From contig CM060955.1 of assembly GCA_030765055.1 (NCBI GenBank), forward strand, positions 159,253,243-159,317,242: 64,000 nucleotides of DNA, in the 5' to 3' direction. Of the stretch, positions 58,601 through 64,000 are shown piece after piece (within the stretch, counting starts at the first letter, position 1; each line of letters starts with the position of its first letter). Below the pieces are notes generated by a model. That model ran no database searches. It saw only the letters and a program-made list of their open reading frames with translations, and had not been told where the DNA came from. The position numbers and the translations under genes were made by a program. This DNA is from Mantis religiosa (taxonomy: Eukaryota > Arthropoda > Insecta > Mantodea > Mantidae).

Positions 58601-61600
58601 GTATTTTGTATTACCTATCTGACGAATGAGTACAGTTGTTATGGGAGGTCACTCGATTTAGAGAGATCAGAGAAGACGGGAATGTAGTGCAGTACAGTCT
58701 GACCATCAGTACAGCGAACGTAACACAACGTATATTGTATTACCTGTCTGACGAAGGAGTACAGTTGTTATGGGAGATCGCTCAGTTTAGAAAGATCAGA
58801 GAAGACGGGAATATAGTACAGTACAGTCTGACCATCAGTACAGCGTACGTAACACGACGTACATTGTATTACCTGTCTGACGAATGAGCACAGTTATATG
58901 GGAGGTCGCTCGGTTTAGAGAGATCAGAGAAGACGGGAATATAGTACAGTACAGTAAAATGTGACCATGAGTACAGTGTAAGTAACACGACGTATTTTGT
59001 ATTACCTATCTGACGAATGAGTACAGTTGTTATGGGAGGTCACTCGATTTAGAGAGATCAGAGAAGACGGGAATGTAGTGCAGTACAGTCTGACCATCAG
59101 TACAGCGTACGTAACACAACGTATATAGTATTACCTGTCTGACGAAGGAGTACAGTTGTTATGGGAGATCGCTCAGTTTAGAAAGCTCAGAGAAGACGGG
59201 AATATAGTACAGTACAGTCTGACAATCAGTACAGCGTACGTAACACGACGTATATGGTATTACCTATCTGACGAATGAGTACAGTTGTTATGGGAGATCG
59301 CTCGGTTTAGAGAGATCAGAGAAGACGGGAATATAATACAGTAGAGTCTGACCATCAGTACAGCGTACGTAACACGACGTATATTGTATTACCTGTCTGA
59401 CGAATGAGTACAGCAGTTATGGGAGATCGCTCGGTTTAGAGAGATCAGAGAAGATGGGAATATAGTACAGTACAGTCTGACCATCAGTACAGCGTACGTA
59501 ACACGACGTATATTGTATTACCTGTCTGACGAATGAGTACAGTTGTTATGGGAGGTCGCTCGGTCTAGAGAGATCAGGGAAGACGGTAATATAGTACAGT
59601 ACAGCCTGACCATCAGTACAGCGTACGTAACACGACGTATATTGCATTACCTGTCTAACGAGTGAGTACAGTTGTTATGGGAGGTCGCTCGGTTTAGAGA
59701 GATCAGGGAAGATGGGAATATAGTACAGTACAGTCTGACCATCAGTACAGCGTACGTAACATGACGCATATTGTATTACCTGTCTGACGAATGAGTACAG
59801 TTGTTATGGGAGGTCGCTCGGTTTAGAGAGATCAGGGAAGATGGGAATATAGTACAGTACAGTCTGACCATCAGTACTGCGTACGTAGCACGACGTATAT
59901 TGTATTACCTGTCTGACGAATGAGTACAGTTGTTATGGGAGGTCGCTCGGTTTACACAGATCAGAGAAGACGGGTATATAGTACAGTACAGTCTGACCAT
60001 CAGTACAGCGTACGTAACATGACGTTTATTGTATTACCTGTCTGACGAATGAGTACAGTTGTTATGGGAGATCGCTCGGTTTAGAGAGATCAGAGAAGAA
60101 AGGAATATAATACAGTACAGTATGACCATCAGTACAGCGTACGTAACACGACGCATATTGTATTACCTGTCTGACGAATGAGTACAGTTATGGGAGATCA
60201 CTCGGTTTAGAAAAATCAGAGAAGACGGGAATATAGTACAGTACAGTCTGACCATCAGTACAGCGTACATAACACGACGCATATTGTATTACCTGTCTGA
60301 CGAATGAGTACAGTTGTTATGGGAGGTCGCTCGGTTTAGAGAGATCAGAGAAGACGGGAATATAGTACAGTACAATCTGACCATCAGTACAGCGTACGTA
60401 ACACGACGTATATTGTATTACCTGTCTGACGAAATGAGTACAGTTGTTATGGGAGGTCGCTCGGTTTAGAGAGATCAGAGAAGACGGGAATATAGTACAG
60501 TACAGTCTGACAATCAGTACAGCGTACGTAACTCGACGGATATTGTATTACCTGTCTGACGAATGAGTACAGTTGTTATAGGAGATCGCTCGGTTTAGAG
60601 AGATCAGAGTAGACGGGAATATAGTGCAGTACAGTCTGACCATCGGTACAGCGTACGAAACACGACGTATATTGTATTACCTGTCTGACGAATGAGTACA
60701 GTTGTTATAGGAGATCGCTCGGTTTAGAGAGATCAGAGTAGACGGGAATATAGTACAGTACAGTCTGACCATCAGTACAGCGTACGTAACACGACGTATA
60801 TTGTATTACCTGTCTGACGAATGAGTACAGTTGTTATGGGAGGTCGCTCGGTTTAGAGAGATCAGAGAAGACGGGAATATAATACAGTACAGCCTGACCA
60901 TCAGTACAGCGTACGTAACACGACGTATATTGTATTACCTGTCTGACGAATGAGTACAGTTGTTATAGGAGATCGCTCGGTTTAGAGAGATCAGAGTAGA
61001 CGGGAATATAGTACAGTACAGCCTGACCATCAGTACAGCGTACGTAACACGATGTATATTGTATTACCTGTCTGACGAATGAGTACAGTTGTTATGGGAG
61101 ATCGCTCGGTTTAGAGAGATCAGAGAAGACGGGAATATAATACAGTACAGTATGACCATCAGTACAGCGTACGTAACACGACGCATATTGTATTACCTGT
61201 CTGACGAATGAGTACAGTTATGGGAGATCACTCGGTTTAGAAAGATCAGAGAAGACGGGAATATAGTACAGTACAGTCTGACCATCAGTACAGCGTACAT
61301 AACACGACGCATATTGTATTACCGGTATGACGAATGAGTACAGTTGTTACGGGAGGTCGCTCGGTTTAGAGAGATCAGAGAAGACGGGAATATAGTACAG
61401 TACAATCTGACCATCAGTACAGCTTACGTAACACGACGTATATTGTATTACCTGTCTGACGAATGAGTACAGTTGTTATGGGAGGTCGCTCGGTTTAGAG
61501 AGATCAGAGAAGACGGGAATATAGTACAGTACAGTCTGACAATCAGTACAGCGTACGTAACTCGACGGATATTGTATTACCTGTCTGACGAATGAGTACA

Positions 61601-64000
61601 GTTGTTATAGGAGATCGCTCGGTTTAGAGAGATCAGAGTAGACGGGAATATAGTGCAGTACAGTCTGACCATCGGTACAGCGTACGTAACACGACGTATA
61701 TTGTATTACCTGTCTGACGAATGAGTACAGTTGTATGGGAGGTCGCTCGGTTTAGAGAGATCAGAGAAGACGGGAATATAGTACAGTACAGTCTGAATAT
61801 CAGTACAGCGTACGTAACACGACGTATATTGTATTACCTGTCTGACGAAGGAGTACAGTTGTTATGGGAGATCGCTCAGTTTAGAAAGATCAGAGAAGAC
61901 GGGAATATAGTACAGTAAGGTACAATGTGACCATGAGTACAGTGTAAGTAACACGACGTATTTTGTATTACCTATCTGAGGAATGAGTACAGTTGTTATG
62001 GGAGGTCACTCGATTTAGAGAGATCAGAGAAGAAGGGAATGTAGTGCAGTACAGTCTGACCATCAGTACAGCGTACGTAACACAACGTATATTGTATTAC
62101 CTGTCTGACGAAGGAGTACAGTTGTTATGGGAGATCGCTCAGTTTAGAAAGATCAGAGGAGACGGGAATATAGTACAGTACAGTCTGACCATCAGTACAG
62201 CGTACGTAACACGACGTATATTGTATTACCTGTCTGACGAATGAGTACAGTTGTTATGGGAGGTCGCTCGGTTTAGAGAGATCAGGGAAGACGGAAATAT
62301 AGTACAGTACAGCCTGACCATCAGTACAGAGTACGTAACACGACGTATATTGCAATTACCTGTCTGACGAGTGAGTACAGTTGTTATGGGAGGTCGCTCG
62401 GTTTAGAGAGATCAGGGAAGACGGGAATATAGTACAGTAGAGTCTGACCATCAGTACTGCGTACGTAACACGACGTATATTGTATTACCTGTCTGACGAT
62501 GAGTACAATTGTTATGGGAGGTCGCTCGGTTTACACAGATCAGAGAAGACGGGTATATAGTACAGTACAGTCTGACCATCAGTACAGCGTACGTAACATG
62601 ACGTTTATTGTATTACCTATCTGACGAATGAGTACAGTTGTTATGGGAGATCGCTCGGTTTAGAGAGATCAGAGAAGACGGGAATATAATACAGTACAGT
62701 ATGACCATCAGTACAGCGTACGTAACACGACGCATATTGTATTACCTGTCTGACGAATGAGTACAGTTATGGGAGTTCACTCGGTTTAGAAAGATCAGAG
62801 AAGACGGGAATATAGTACAGTACAGTCTGACCATCAGTACAGCGTACGTAACACGACGCATATTGTATTACCTGTCTGACGAATGAGTACAGTTGTTATG
62901 GGAGGTCGCTCGGTTTAGAGAGATCAGAGAAGACGGGAATATAGTACAGTACAGTCTGACCATCAGTACAGCGTACGTAACATGACGTATATTGTATTAC
63001 CTGTCGGACGAATGAGTACAGTTGTTATGGGAGGTCGCTCGGTTTAGAGAGATCAGAGAAGACGGGAATATAGTACAGTACAGTCTGACTATCAGTACAG
63101 CGTACGTAACATGATGTATATTGTATTACCTGTCTGACGAATGAGTACAGTTGTTATAGGAGATCGCTCGGTTTAGAGAGATCAGAGAAGACGGGAATAC
63201 AGTACAGTACAGTCTGACAATCAGTACAGCGTACGTAACACGACGTATATTGTATTACCTGTCTGACGAATGAGTACAGTTGTCTTGGGATATCGCTCGG
63301 TTTAGAGAGATCAGAGAAGACGGGAATATAGTACAGTACAGTCTGACCATCAGTACAGCGTACGTAACATGACGTATACTGTATTAGCTCTCTGACGAAT
63401 GAGTACAGTTGTTATAGGAGATCACTCGGTTTAGAGAGATCAGAGAAGACGGGAATACAGTACAGTACAGTCTGACAATCAGTACAGCGTACGCAACACG
63501 ACGTATATTGTATTACCTGTCTGACGAATGAGTACAGTTGTTATGGGAGATCGCTCGGTTTAGAGAGATCAGAGAAGACGGGAATATAGTACAGTACAGT
63601 CTGACAATCAGTACAGCGTACGTAACACGACGTATATTGTATTACCTGTCTGACGAATGAGTACAGTTGTTATGGGAGATCGCTCGGTTTAGAGAGATCA
63701 GAGAAGACGGGAATATAGTACAGTACAGTCTGACAATCAGTACAGCGTACGTAACACGACGTATATCGTATTACGTGTCTGACGAATGAGTACAGTTGTT
63801 ATGGGAAATCGCTCGGTTCAGAGAGATCAGAGAAGACGGGAATACAGTACAGTACAGTCTGACAATCAGTACAGCGTACGTAACACGACGTAAATTGTAT
63901 TACCTGTCTGACGAATGAGTACAGTTGTCATGGGATATCGCTCGGTTTAGAGAGATCAGAGAAGACGGGAATATAGTACAGTACAGTCTGACCATCAGTA
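49692..64000. repeat. 129-bp satellite array with higher-order structure, about 110 units, open at the window end
   Basis: Units of 129 bp start at GAGTACAGTTGTTATGGGAG and end at CCTGTCTGACGAAT. The first clean units begin near 49844 and 49973, and the edge from 49692 is degenerate. Each unit holds several GTACAGT motifs. Because 129 is 43 codons, one frame stays in phase. Most units end that frame with TGA at GAATGAG, and a few (GAAGGAG, for example near 52038, 55010, 58752 and 62108) read into the next unit, giving 83-residue frames that recur but have no known motif. Diagnostic variants recur in blocks of about 20-31 units. I regard it as non-coding satellite DNA. Confidence 0.96.

Noticed and set aside
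51920..62244. Recurring 83-residue proteins in the 129-bp satellite
   Set aside because: They appear only where one G replaces A and removes the usual TGA. No motif is known, and they lie in satellite DNA. Noted as a low-level finding only.

Overview
This window looks like nuclear DNA of an arthropod, most probably an insect. The evidence is the mix of mobile elements: mariner transposons with TA target sites, RNase H-encoding non-LTR retrotransposons, a jockey-like reverse transcriptase fragment, a PIF/Harbinger-like element, several tRNA-derived SINE families, long microsatellites and several satellite arrays. A large repeat-rich insect genome (for example of the cockroach, termite or stick-insect kind) would fit, but that is a guess. 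I recognise no host protein-coding gene and no functional RNA gene. The window reads as a gene-poor block made of transposons and the tandem arrays that grew from or around them.

Layout. 1-2.9 kb: a mariner with an open 357-codon transposase (minus strand). 3.1-5.3 kb: a 112-bp satellite of 20 units, then a TG run, a SINE-A copy and the 3' part of an old mariner-like transposase. 7.8-8.9 kb: a SINE-B whose body is repeated about ten times. 9.6-12.8 kb: three SINE-A copies, one split by an RNase H-bearing LINE. 13.3-14.0 kb: a 5'-truncated jockey-like LINE. 15.0-17.8 kb: an old LINE carrying a mariner remnant and a SINE-C, bracketed by a 276-bp ATT array and a 690-bp AAT array. 18.9-20.4 kb: an 8-bp GGTCGGTT minisatellite, a dead LINE and a foldback. 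23.1-25.7 kb: a SINE-A copy with about 67 copies of an internal 29-bp unit, flanked by a 10-bp target-site duplication. 27-29.6 kb: fragments of a Tc1/IS630-like transposase and another dead LINE. 30.4-33.5 kb: a SINE-A and a second SINE-B expanded into a 108-bp array. 34.8-37.5 kb: a 178-bp satellite interrupted by a Harbinger-like element. 38-41 kb: a transposase tail, a SINE-C with a perfect target duplication, a second mariner copy broken by a stop, and a SINE-B. 42.1-46.2 kb: a third, different mariner in which the piece encoding the transposase C-terminus is repeated about 35 times. 49.7-64.0 kb: a 129-bp satellite with higher-order structure that runs off the window.

The common theme is that mobile elements seed tandem arrays here. 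Three independent lineages (SINE-A, SINE-B and a mariner) each contain a short internal segment that has been tandemly amplified while the ends of the element are still recognisable. Two SINE-B arrays share the same unit junction, which suggests that the tandem state was itself copied by retrotransposition. Coding remnants are nearly all decayed. The exception is the first mariner transposase, which keeps an uninterrupted frame and all three catalytic aspartates. Family names SINE-A to SINE-D are my own labels for this window.
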